A model generated the notes under the pieces. It was given only the letters and a program-made list of their open reading frames with translations. It was not told where the DNA came from and searched no databases. Positions 5,392-12,721 of a stretch of DNA of 17,804 nucleotides are shown one piece after another. Location: the NCBI GenBank assembly GCA_031292015.1, contig JARLHY010000073.1, positions 1 to 17,804 of the forward strand. The letters run 5' to 3'. Every line of letters starts with the position of its first letter. The first letter of the stretch is position 1. The DNA comes from Negativicutes bacterium (lineage in GTDB: Bacteria > Bacillota_C > Negativicutes > Sporomusales_B > JARLHX01). Made by a program: the position numbers and the translations under genes.

Positions 5392-6132
5392 TTAGTCTTC
5401 GACGCTTTCAGGCAATTCTTCCAAGTCGTGGTCGATTTCTTTGTTGAGTCCGGCCAATCCTTTGTAAACCCCACTGATATCGCTGTCGTCGGAACGATTG
5501 TCCAGGTATCGCTCCAGCTTGCGTTTCACCCGCTGTAGCGCGTTGTCGATGGACTTTACGTGCCGGTCGAGTTCCACAGCGATCTCCTGGTACGATTTCC
5601 CGTCCAGGTAAGACATCAGAACCTTCCACTCCAGGTCGCTGAGAATCTCGCCCATCTTCTCCTCGATGTCGACAAATTCCTCGCGGCTGATGACAAGTTC
5701 CTCCGGGTCGGAGATCTTGGAGCCGGACAAAACGTCCAGCAGGGTACGGTCGGAGTCTTCGTCATAGATCGGTTTATTTAGCGATACATATGAGTTCAGC
5801 GGAATATGCTTTTGTCTGGTCGCCGTCTTAATCGCGGTGATGATTTGACGCGTAACACACAGTTCCGCGAATGCTCTGAAGGATGAAAGCTTGTCGTTGC
5901 GAAAATCGCGAATAGCCTTGTAGAGGCCGATCATACCTTCCTGGATGATATCTTCCCGGTCCGCCCCGATCAAAAAGTAGGATCTGGCTTTAGCTCGGAC
6001 AAAGTTGCGGTATTTGTTGATCAAATACTCCAGTGCGACCGTATTGTCGTTGTCTTTGGCATCTATAACTATTTCTTCATCGGTCATGTTCTCGAAACAA
6101 CCGTATAGGTCGCGTTGGGTATTGGCCCGCAT
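5392..6132 (-). CDS. sigH: RNA polymerase sigma factor SigH (Spo0H, sigma-30)
   Basis: This sigma-70 family factor directs early sporulation and transition-phase genes. Region 2 is seen as NKYRNFVRAKARSYFLIGADREDIIQEGMIGLYKAIRDF followed by FAELCVTRQIITAIKTATRQKH, the SigH signature. Region 4 (LSDLEWKVLMSYLDGKSYQEIA...IDNALQRVKRKLE) contains the helix-turn-helix. With the ATG at 6132, behind GTGGGGGCG, the product is 246 residues, longer than Bacillus SigH (about 218). The excess is an acidic tail ending DLEELPESVED. A TTG start at 6153 would add 7 residues but lacks a ribosome site. The gene follows yacP as usual in Firmicutes, with its own promoter and a terminator-like hairpin in the leader. 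Confidence 0.95.
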   Translation of the reverse strand: MRANTQRDLYGCFENMTDEEIVIDAKDNDNTVALEYLINKYRNFVRAKARSYFLIGADREDIIQEGMIGLYKAIRDFRNDKLSSFRAFAELCVTRQIITAIKTATRQKHIPLNSYVSLNKPIYDEDSDRTLLDVLSGSKISDPEELVISREEFVDIEEKMGEILSDLEWKVLMSYLDGKSYQEIAVELDRHVKSIDNALQRVKRKLERYLDNRSDDSDISGVYKGLAGLNKEIDHDLEELPESVED

Positions 6133-6165
6133 CAGATCGCCCCCACTCTTCAATTTACCGTACCG

Positions 6166-6196
6166 AAAAAGAAAAATGCACTAAACGCCTTAGTGC
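6166..6196 (-). terminator. Intrinsic terminator/attenuator in the sigH leader
   Basis: Minus strand: GCACTAA-ggcgt-TTAGTGC (6178-6196), then ATTTTTCTTTTT. It lies downstream of the sigH promoter at 6232-6260 and 34 nt upstream of the sigH ATG. It would therefore act on transcripts from the sigH promoter and on read-through from yacP. Confidence 0.75.
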
Positions 6197-6231
6197 GCTA
6201 CTAAATTCGTACATGCTTACTTTCATGTCAA

Positions 6232-6260
6232 ATTATACCCCACACCTGCCACTTAGTCAA
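6232..6260 (-). promoter_or_regulatory. Sigma-A promoter upstream of sigH
   Basis: Minus strand: TTGACT (6255-6260), 17 bp, TATAAT (6232-6237). The predicted start near 6225 gives a leader of about 93 nt. A perfect TTGACA (6226-6231) follows directly but has no good -10 at the proper distance. Confidence 0.82.
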
Positions 6261-6273
6261 GCTATTCTTGGGG

Positions 6274-6792
6274 TCAGCGCCCCCGCCGCAGGTCGTTCAA
6301 ACGCTCGGTAACATCACGTTTCAGGCGGTTTCCCAGCTCGCTCCGGCGTCCGCTCAGGAGGGATCCGCCGTAGTCCTCCCGAATCCGTTTATCCGCCTCC
6401 AGCACCTCATTGCGGAACTCCCTGGCGGAAATCCGCCAAGCCCCCACTCCCAGTATGGTCAGCTGCTCGGCCCAGTCCGAGGTTACCACATACACCCCCT
6501 GTCCCTGCCGTACCAGTTGGTAGGCCATTTTTTCAATACAGCTGTCAGCTGTTTCGCCCTCTTTGGTGAAAATCACCTGAAGTCGTTCGTTCACTGTCTC
6601 CAGAGCGTTCTTTTCCCTTGCCACGGAATGGGCGTCAAAGACAATGACAACCCTATAATCTTTATATGCGCCATAGCCCGCAAGAATGTCCATTAATTTA
6701 TTGCGGGCGAGCTCCAGGTCATCTTTCAGTGCGGTAAGCTCCGGCCAGGCATAGATAACATTATAACCGTCCACAAGCAAAATGTCTGCCAC
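6274..6792 (-). CDS. yacP: NYN/PIN-domain endoribonuclease YacP (Rae1 family)
   Basis: The 172-residue product matches the YacP/Rae1 family, a ribosome-associated endonuclease that cleaves mRNAs during translation in Bacillus subtilis. The N-terminal strand LLVDGYNVIYAWPEL places the first metal-binding acid at D8. Further conserved acids are at D53 (VIVFDAH), D83 (GETADS) and D106 (VVTSDWAEQ), as in NYN/PIN folds. The C-terminal third is helical and basic, suitable for RNA contact. The start is GTG, preceded by GAGGGAG. Family length is about 170. The gene is 21 nt after the vanW-like gene and precedes sigH, as in other Firmicutes. Confidence 0.93.
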   Translation of the reverse strand: MADILLVDGYNVIYAWPELTALKDDLELARNKLMDILAGYGAYKDYRVVIVFDAHSVAREKNALETVNERLQVIFTKEGETADSCIEKMAYQLVRQGQGVYVVTSDWAEQLTILGVGAWRISAREFRNEVLEADKRIREDYGGSLLSGRRSELGNRLKRDVTERLNDLRRGR

Positions 6793-6813
6793 GTAAATTC
6801 TCCCTCAGCCGGG

Positions 6814-8184
6814 TTATTTTGGCTCTTTGCCTCCCGGTGGCGTCTTTTCCTGGACAAAAGGCGGCAGCTTGGTGCCGACTTTGACGATGGTATTTTCCGG
6901 CAGGTAGCGGTCTTTGGACAGTACCTCCCGTTTTGTTTCCCGCCCGCCGGCCCGGACCACTCTCACTGTGGTGATCTCATAGCCCGGTTTCCCCTGCCTG
7001 TCGACGCTGGTCTCGCCAAGAAAGAGTTCAGGGTCGGTTCTTTTTACTATATCCGGCGCGATAACCCTGCGGTCGACAGACAGCACGTCCACCGTTTTCA
7101 GCAGCGGCTTCTGCCCGATAACCCCCACCGCCAGCTGATCCTGCTGGGTCTCGGCCATAATCATCACCGGAAATTCGGTGTCGTTGATAAATTTAAAGTC
7201 AAGGACGTCGTAAGCTACGGTGGCGTCGCGGCCCAGCCCGACATAGCCCAGCGGCTTGGAGTGGTTGGCCCGCTCGGCGATGGACAGGTCGGACAGCAGC
7301 ACAGCGTTGTACAAGGTCGACGAAACCTGGCAAATACCGCCGCCGATGCCGGGGACATACTCCCCGTCGACAATTTCCAGCGCTTCCTTGAATCCATGCT
7401 CTTTGTCCCGCGGCCCGACCACCTCATTGAAGGAAAATGTCTTGCCGGGATAAACGATATAACCGTTGATCTTGCGGGCTGCCAGGCGGATGTTGGCCGA
7501 ACGGTTGATGTCCGAAGAGTCGAAAACCGTCTTGAAGGCGGCCCAAACCTCTTTAAGCCCAGTTTGTTCGATGTCCGCCACCGTAATGTCCGGGTAAAGG
7601 GGCGTCACCGGCAGCGCAAGGGTGGCGACGTCAGGGTTCTTCAGCGCCTGAAGCAGCATCGGCTTTAGAGCTTCCACCTCCAGCCTGCGTCCCTGCTCGG
7701 CGGGAACAATCCTGCCGCTCAGCAAGCTGAGGGCCGCGTTGCGCGGCGGCCGGTCAATGGCTTCGCGCCACGACGCGAAAAACGACGCCAGTTTGCTTTC
7801 CTGATAGCGAACCCGCACCGGCACGGACAGACCTGCCGTCTCGGCGACGCGGATGTTTTTCAGCCGGTCCCACCATGAGCCCCGGCGGCCGACATTCCAG
7901 ACATCGTCGGCGGTTGCGTCGACATCAATGTCATAGTCGATGCTGGCGGCGTCAATACGAAAGGTGACGTCGCCGTAGTAGAGCGTAATCTGACGGCCGT
8001 GATACTCCTGCCGCCAGAGGGCCAGCATCTGCCTGACTTCTTCGCGGCCCTTGCCTCCGACGGCAACGCCGTCCAGGCTGACTCCGGGATATATTCCGGG
8101 CCAGTACAGGGGCTGGGCAAGGCCCAGACCGGCCAGGGCGGCAACAACAAGCGCCGCCAGAACGATCCATCGCTTGGTTTTCAA
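6814..8184 (-). CDS. VanW family cell-wall protein with G5-like domain
   Basis: The 456-residue protein has one N-terminal membrane segment (about 4-22), a putative peptidoglycan-binding YoaR-type region (about 40-225), a VanW domain (about 228-360; YPGKTFSFNEVVGPRD, GIGGGICQVSSTLYNAVL, NHSKPLGYVGLGRDATV) and a C-terminal G5-like region (about 365-440; YEITTVRVVRAGG). It is probably anchored outside the membrane and acts on or binds the wall. VanW function is unresolved, and there is no link here to vancomycin resistance. I chose the TTG at 8184, which overlaps the rlmB stop in TTGA, with AAGGGAG upstream. Longer starts would lie inside rlmB. The proline-rich end is usual for such proteins. 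Confidence 0.92.
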   Translation of the reverse strand: MKTKRWIVLAALVVAALAGLGLAQPLYWPGIYPGVSLDGVAVGGKGREEVRQMLALWRQEYHGRQITLYYGDVTFRIDAASIDYDIDVDATADDVWNVGRRGSWWDRLKNIRVAETAGLSVPVRVRYQESKLASFFASWREAIDRPPRNAALSLLSGRIVPAEQGRRLEVEALKPMLLQALKNPDVATLALPVTPLYPDITVADIEQTGLKEVWAAFKTVFDSSDINRSANIRLAARKINGYIVYPGKTFSFNEVVGPRDKEHGFKEALEIVDGEYVPGIGGGICQVSSTLYNAVLLSDLSIAERANHSKPLGYVGLGRDATVAYDVLDFKFINDTEFPVMIMAETQQDQLAVGVIGQKPLLKTVDVLSVDRRVIAPDIVKRTDPELFLGETSVDRQGKPGYEITTVRVVRAGGRETKREVLSKDRYLPENTIVKVGTKLPPFVQEKTPPGGKEPK

Positions 8185-8927
8185 CTCTGAGCCGACTCCC
8201 TTTGCCGCATTACTTCGTACAACAGCAGCGAGCATGCCACCGACGCGTTCAGAGAGGAAATCGCCCCCCGCATCGGTATCTTCACCAAAAAATCGCAGCC
8301 ATCCTTCGTCAGGCGTCCGAGCCCCTGTCCCTCACTGCCGATAACCAGCAGCATGGGACCACGCAGGTCGGCTTCAAAGTACTTCTTTTCACCATCCGCG
8401 TCGGCCCCGACCACCCACAGCCCTTCCTTCTTCAGCCGCTGGATAGTCTGAGCGACGTTGCCCACCCGGGCCACCGGCACGTATTCCACCGCCCCGGCGG
8501 AAGTTTTGGCCACAGTGCCTGTCAACGGGCAGCTGCGGCGCTTCGGAATCAGGACACCGTGCACGCCGGTGGCGTCGGCTGTCCGCAGGATAGCCCCCAG
8601 GTTGTGGGGGTCCTCCAGTTCATCCAACAGTACGATGAAGGGCGGTTCGCCGCGTTCTTGGGCTTTGGCGAGAATATCCTCCAGCTCGGCGTAGGCTACC
8701 GGCGCCACCATGGCCACAACACCCTGGTGGCGAACCCCTTCGGCGAGCGCGTCCAGCTTAGCCTGCTCCACTTCCTGCACAACAAGTCCCTGCGAACGGG
8801 CCAGACCGATGATTTCCCGCAGCGAACCGTGCCGTTCACCTTTCGTAACAAGTATTTTATTGATCGCCCGGCCGCCCTTCAGTGCCTCCAGCACACTGTT
8901 GCGCCCGGCGACGAATTCCTCGTCCAT
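8181..8927 (-). CDS. rlmB: 23S rRNA 2'-O-methyltransferase RlmB (SpoU/TrmH family)
   Basis: The 248-residue protein belongs to the TrmH group 3 family, which methylates the ribose of a guanosine in the 23S rRNA peptidyl-transferase loop (G2251 in E. coli). An N-terminal substrate-binding domain (VAGRNSVLEALKGG) precedes the SPOUT knot domain, with motif 1 DPHNLGAILRTADATGVHG, motif 2 LVIGSEGQGL and motif 3 IPMRGAISSLNASVACSLLLYE. The ATG has AGGGAGG upstream. The gene follows a 145-nt gap after thyX that includes the thyX terminator, so it probably has its own promoter, which I could not place. Position next to thyX and mrnC is conserved in Firmicutes. Confidence 0.95.
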   Translation of the reverse strand: MDEEFVAGRNSVLEALKGGRAINKILVTKGERHGSLREIIGLARSQGLVVQEVEQAKLDALAEGVRHQGVVAMVAPVAYAELEDILAKAQERGEPPFIVLLDELEDPHNLGAILRTADATGVHGVLIPKRRSCPLTGTVAKTSAGAVEYVPVARVGNVAQTIQRLKKEGLWVVGADADGEKKYFEADLRGPMLLVIGSEGQGLGRLTKDGCDFLVKIPMRGAISSLNASVACSLLLYEVMRQRESAQS

Positions 8928-9040
8928 ATGGTCCTCCCTATGCCCCAGGTCGCCTTACAGCGGCCCGGCTGATATTCCGGCCTGCACCGGAGCAACACCT
9001 TCTAGTTTCTGCAGATTGACTGCATCTATGTAAATTGACG

Positions 9041-9078
9041 CTGTTTTAAAATAAACCGGGGATATCCCCGGTTTATTT
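9041..9078 (-). terminator. Intrinsic terminator overlapping the thyX stop codon
   Basis: Perfect 13-bp stem AAATAAACCGGGG-ATAT-CCCCGGTTTATTT (9049-9078), continuing into TTTTAAAAC on the minus strand. The thyX stop TAA (9073-9075) lies inside the upstream arm of the hairpin. Confidence 0.87.
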
Positions 9079-9750
9079 CCGCTCCATGGCGGCGAGCCTT
9101 CCACAAGTCAGGTCGCCCTCACCGCAATAATTCGCTGTCACGCAGGTCGGCCCCGCTTTTTTGAACAGTCGCGGCGCAATGAGCCGCACTTCAGCCAGCA
9201 TCGCCTCCGCCAGGCGGCGGATCTCCCACTGGGCCCGGCTGCAGCAGCGGAGCTCAAAAAAGTGCAACAGACTGCGGGCGTTCATGGTCACCACGATCTT
9301 GGTCTCGGTGGCGTTGGCCAGGCAGTAGCGGGCATCCTCCTGATGAACCCCCAGAGCCATCAGTTCGTCATAGACGGTGCGGACATTTTCCATCAGAGCG
9401 TCGAATTTGGCCTGGGCGACGGGGCTGGCGGCCACACTGGGCGGAGTTATGTATTCGAAGTCGTGCTCTTTGACATAGCGCTGGGACTGCTGGGAATAGG
9501 ACGCGATCCTGTGCCGCACCAGTTGGTGGGTCAGCACCCGCGATACACCTTCGACGGCAAAGGTGAAGCTGACATGCTCAAAGGTGGACAGATGCCCCAT
9601 TTCGACGATTTTATCCACCAGTTTCCCGATCTGCTCAGCTGACAGCCTGTCCGCCAGTTCTTCGGCGCCGATCGGCGAGTAGCAAAGGCGGGCCGACATC
9701 GCTACCGTCCGTTCCGGTTCGGGGGTATGGCCGATTAGTTTTACTTTCAT
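9073..9750 (-). CDS. thyX: Flavin-dependent thymidylate synthase ThyX
   Basis: The 225-residue enzyme makes dTMP from dUMP with FAD, NADPH and methylenetetrahydrofolate. The ThyX motif is [14 protein letters not shown] starting at R79. It differs from the classic RHRxxSxNxxSxR at the Asn position, where this protein has Gln. Other family features are [12 protein letters not shown] (52-64) and [22 protein letters not shown] near the C-terminus. The ATG overlaps the mrnC stop (ATGA), with GGTGAG upstream, so translation is coupled. It is the last gene of the cysE operon, followed directly by a terminator. Confidence 0.97.
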   Translation of the reverse strand: MKVKLIGHTPEPERTVAMSARLCYSPIGAEELADRLSAEQIGKLVDKIVEMGHLSTFEHVSFTFAVEGVSRVLTHQLVRHRIASYSQQSQRYVKEHDFEYITPPSVAASPVAQAKFDALMENVRTVYDELMALGVHQEDARYCLANATETKIVVTMNARSLLHFFELRCCSRAQWEIRRLAEAMLAEVRLIAPRLFKKAGPTCVTANYCGEGDLTCGRLAAMERK

Positions 9751-10247
9751 TTTTTCTCACCGTCTTTTTCGATAGGATTTGCTATTTCCCGGGAAATAAC
9801 GACAAAGGCCTGCTCCGCCAGCTGCTGCAGGCGAGCCTGGTAGCCCTCCAGGTATAAATACCCCAGGAGCGCTTCGAAACCGGTGCTGGAACGATAGTCT
9901 CCCACCGAAGCGCTCTTGGGAACGGTCGATTTGGCGTTGCGGCCCCGCCGGACGATATCCAGCTCGGCCTCGCCCAAACCAGGTTCAATCACCTTCAGGG
10001 CATGGGCCTGAAGGGTGGCCGAAACCATCCTGGCGCCATGGTTGTGCAGCACTCGCACCTTGTTTTGTTCAAAATGCAGCAGTTTGGTCCGGACGAACAA
10101 ATTGAAGAAGGCGTCGCCGATATAGGCCAGCACCAACGGAGGCAAAAGCCGGGCCTCGACTTCGCCAAACCGCTCTGCCGGCACACCTTCTTGATCAGTG
10201 ACGGCAAAGGTCTGCCGGGCCAAAAACTCAAACTGGTCAAACTTCAC
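9747..10247 (-). CDS. mrnC: Mini-ribonuclease III MrnC
   Basis: The 166-residue protein is an RNase III catalytic domain without the double-stranded RNA-binding domain. It matures the ends of 23S rRNA in Firmicutes. Catalytic elements are [14 protein letters not shown] with D45 and [13 protein letters not shown] with the glutamate near 125. The start is GTG at 10247, inside the last 11 nt of cysS, behind AAGGTGG. The cysS-mrnC pairing is conserved in the phylum. Confidence 0.96.
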   Translation of the reverse strand: MKFDQFEFLARQTFAVTDQEGVPAERFGEVEARLLPPLVLAYIGDAFFNLFVRTKLLHFEQNKVRVLHNHGARMVSATLQAHALKVIEPGLGEAELDIVRRGRNAKSTVPKSASVGDYRSSTGFEALLGYLYLEGYQARLQQLAEQAFVVISREIANPIEKDGEKK

Positions 10248-11706
10248 GTTTTTTCCACCTTGCGCCCTGGGGCGAGTCTTCGATCACATAGCCAACGGCG
10301 TCCAGGCGATCCCGGATGGCGTCGGCGGTGCTCCAATCCTTCTTGCGGCGGGCTTCCTGCCGGATGTCGACGATCATGTCCAGCAGGGTTACGATGAGCT
10401 CTTCCTGCTCTTCGCTCTTGCCGCCGGCGTTTGGCGCTCCGGTCCTTTCCTCCACCAGCAGACCGAGGATGTCTGCCAGTTCATAGTAGACAGACTGTAC
10501 TGTTGCCATAATTTCGGCGTCATGAGGAATCTTACCTGCCATGACCGCACTGTAATAGATGTTGATTTCCTTGGCAAGACCGAAAAGAATGCTGATAGCC
10601 AGGGCGGTGTTAAAATCGTCGTCCATGGCGGCGGTGAAATCCGCTTTGGCCGTGTGTCCGGCCGCCAGCAGCGCCGTAGCCTGCTCGCTCGGTCCCGCGG
10701 CAACCGGGGCCCCGGCCAGGTACTCTACATTCGAGACCGCTGTGCGCAGCCGGTCCAGTCCCCGGCCGGCCTCGGCCAGCTGTTCGTCGCTGAAGTTGAG
10801 CGGGCTGCGGTAATGGGTCGATAAAATGAAGAAGCGCAGAACCTCGGGCGGATAGTGCTCCAGAATATCCTTCACAAGGAAGAAGTTGCCGAGGGATTTG
10901 CTCATTTTTTCCTCGTTGACGGTGATAAAGCCGTTATGCAGCCAGTAACGGACAAACGGGGTAACGCCGCTGTATGCTTCGGACTGGGCGATCTCGTTTT
11001 CGTGGTGCGGGAAAATCAGGTCGCTGCCGCCGCCGTGGAAATCGAAACCCGCTCCCAGGTATTTCTGGGACATGGCCGAGCACTCGATGTGCCAGCCCGG
11101 CCGGCCCTGGCCCCAGGGACTGGTCCAGGAAGGTTCGCCGGGTTTGGCGCTTTTCCAGAGGGCGAAATCCATCGGATGGTTTTTCCGTTCATCAATGTCG
11201 ACCCGGGCCCCGGCCTTCATGTCGTCCAGGTTCCGTCCGCTCAGTTTTCCGTATTCGTCGAACTTTTCCACAGAGTAATAGACATCGCCGTCGACCACAT
11301 AGGCGAACCCTTTTTCGATCAGTGTCGCCACCATCTCGACAATCTCCGCCATATGCTCGGAAACCCGCGGATACAGTTGGGCGCGGCGGATATTGAGTTT
11401 ATCCATGACTTCAAAATAGGCGGCGATGTACCTGTCGGCGATATCCGCCCAGCCGACGCCTTCGGTGTTGGCGGTGGCAATGATTTTGTCATCCACGTCG
11501 GTAAAATTCTGGACATGGTATACCGAATAACCCTGCTGTTCCAAATAGCGCCGAATCACGTCCCAGGTAATAAAGGGCCGGGCGTTGCCGATGTGGGGAT
11601 GATTATAGGGGGTCACCCCACAGACATACATCTTGACTTTGCCGGGTTCAGCCGGCGCGAACGTTTCCTTCTGTTTTGTCAGACTGTTGAATACTCTTAG
11701 GGTCAC
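10237..11706 (-). CDS. cysS: Cysteinyl-tRNA synthetase
   Basis: The 489-residue class I synthetase charges tRNA-Cys. The N-terminal [19 protein letters not shown] carries the HIGH-type motif and the first zinc cysteine. [10 protein letters not shown] and [12 protein letters not shown] supply further zinc ligands, and KMSKS is at [11 protein letters not shown]. The C-terminal domain ends in the family pattern [24 protein letters not shown]. The start is GTG at 11706, which places 59 nt of the gene inside cysE. The next Met comes too late to preserve the N-terminal strand ([12 protein letters not shown]), so the overlap is real. GAGGAG lies about 10 nt upstream. Expression should be under the Cys T-box. 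Confidence 0.97.
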   Translation of the reverse strand: MTLRVFNSLTKQKETFAPAEPGKVKMYVCGVTPYNHPHIGNARPFITWDVIRRYLEQQGYSVYHVQNFTDVDDKIIATANTEGVGWADIADRYIAAYFEVMDKLNIRRAQLYPRVSEHMAEIVEMVATLIEKGFAYVVDGDVYYSVEKFDEYGKLSGRNLDDMKAGARVDIDERKNHPMDFALWKSAKPGEPSWTSPWGQGRPGWHIECSAMSQKYLGAGFDFHGGGSDLIFPHHENEIAQSEAYSGVTPFVRYWLHNGFITVNEEKMSKSLGNFFLVKDILEHYPPEVLRFFILSTHYRSPLNFSDEQLAEAGRGLDRLRTAVSNVEYLAGAPVAAGPSEQATALLAAGHTAKADFTAAMDDDFNTALAISILFGLAKEINIYYSAVMAGKIPHDAEIMATVQSVYYELADILGLLVEERTGAPNAGGKSEEQEELIVTLLDMIVDIRQEARRKKDWSTADAIRDRLDAVGYVIEDSPQGARWKKREV

Positions 11707-12367
11707 GGTTTTTCAGCTCCTCTTCCAGCTGGATGACACGTCGTTCCAGCCGATTCAAATGACGTTGCAGGCAAAACAGCATTTCTCCTTCCGGATCAGG
11801 CAGCGTACCATGTTCCAGATCGACCCCCGAACCCTCATCGGTCACCTTCTGGCCGTCCTTCACCACCACCTTGCCGGGTATCCCGACCACCGTCGAGTTG
11901 GGCGGCACCTCACAGAGCACCACAGAGCCGGCCCCGATCTTCGAGTTGTCGCCGACCTTGAACGACCCCAGCACCTTGGCGCCGGTGGCGATAACCACAT
12001 TGTCGCCAATGGTGGGATGACGCTTGCCTTTCTCCTTGCCGGTGCCGCCCAGGGTGACTCCCTGGTAGAGGGTGACGTTCCGTCCGATTTCGGTGGTTTC
12101 GCCGATTACCACTCCCATCCCGTGGTCGATAAACAGCCCCTCGCCGATGGTTGCGCCGGGATGAATTTCGATGCCGGTGAGCAGGCGGGCGAGGTTGGAA
12201 ATCAGGCGGGGCAACAGAACCCAGCCACGCTGAAACAGCCAGTGAGCCAGCCGGTAAAACCAGATGACGTGCAGCCCGGGATAGCAAAAGACCACTTCCA
12301 GGACACTCTTGGCCGCCGGATCGCGTTCAAAGACGACCCTGACGTCCCTTTTCAAACGATCAAACAT
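11648..12367 (-). CDS. cysE: Serine O-acetyltransferase CysE
   Basis: The 239-residue enzyme acetylates serine in the first step of cysteine synthesis. After an N-terminal helical part come hexapeptide repeats of the left-handed beta-helix ([23 protein letters not shown], then [31 protein letters not shown]). The catalytic DHG motif is intact, and the IPGKVV coil follows. The last 40 or so residues form a charged, probably coiled-coil extension ([19 protein letters not shown]), most of whose end overlaps cysS. I chose the ATG at 12367, behind AGGAGAGGGG; an upstream TTG lacks support. It is the first gene of the T-box-controlled operon. Confidence 0.96.
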   Translation of the reverse strand: MFDRLKRDVRVVFERDPAAKSVLEVVFCYPGLHVIWFYRLAHWLFQRGWVLLPRLISNLARLLTGIEIHPGATIGEGLFIDHGMGVVIGETTEIGRNVTLYQGVTLGGTGKEKGKRHPTIGDNVVIATGAKVLGSFKVGDNSKIGAGSVVLCEVPPNSTVVGIPGKVVVKDGQKVTDEGSGVDLEHGTLPDPEGEMLFCLQRHLNRLERRVIQLEEELKNRDPKSIQQSDKTEGNVRAG

Positions 12368-12407
12368 ATTGTCCCCTCTCCTTGTTTTCCTATTGCTCAA
12401 GGGAAGT

Positions 12408-12436
12408 AAAAAACCACCGCCTCTCAGAGACGGTGG
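12408..12436 (-). terminator. T-box terminator hairpin upstream of cysE
   Basis: CCACCGTCTC-TGA-GAGGCGGTGG, a 10-bp stem with one T-G pair, followed by six T on the minus strand. It ends about 40 nt before the cysE ATG. The alternative antiterminator would pair its 5' arm region with the T-box sequence just upstream. Confidence 0.92.
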
Positions 12437-12655
12437 CCCGTGGTTCCACTCTGGTTAGATGCCGCCAGGCACCTCACTTTGGTGGGGCAGTTGCCCCATA
12501 CCGTTAACGGCGGCCGCCGGGACGGGATATTCCCCCGCCCTGCTCCCGGACGCATTTCAGCGCTCCTCGCCCGGTACCGCTCACAGCCGACGGCGGCACC
12601 TCTCTGAGGGGGGTGTTCGCTTACTTCTCCCGTTCTTCGCATTTCCTAGTATTGT
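12408..12655 (-). promoter_or_regulatory. T-box riboswitch, Cys specifier, controlling cysE-cysS
   Basis: The minus-strand leader has the T-box sequence AGAGTGGAACCACGG (TGGAACCACGG at 12438-12448) directly ahead of the terminator. Stem I has an AGTA element (12622-12625) opposite TGAAATGCG, which forms the specifier loop. The codon after GAA(A) is TGC (12552-12554), specifying cysteine. Uncharged tRNA-Cys should stabilise the antiterminator and switch on cysE and cysS. The specifier agrees with both downstream genes. Stem boundaries are approximate. Confidence 0.95.
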
Positions 12656-12691
12656 GATAGGTTTTGTCGCTATTCGCGATGTATTATCCTC

Positions 12692-12721
12692 ATTATACAA
12701 ATAGGCAAGCCCGGGTGTCAA
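12692..12721 (-). promoter_or_regulatory. Sigma-A promoter of the T-box/cysE operon
   Basis: Minus strand: TTGACA (12716-12721), 18 bp, TATAAT (12692-12697). The -35 box contains the TGA stop codon of gltX. The start is near 12685, just upstream of T-box stem I. Confidence 0.88.

Noticed and set aside
6226..6231. Second promoter for sigH from the perfect TTGACA
   Set aside because: No acceptable -10 at 16-18 bp. TATAAT lies upstream, not downstream, and belongs to the promoter at 6232-6260.
6814..8184. Vancomycin-resistance gene
   Set aside because: The VanW domain with a G5-like region is a widespread wall-protein architecture. There is no vanA/B ligase, vanH, vanX or vanRS nearby.
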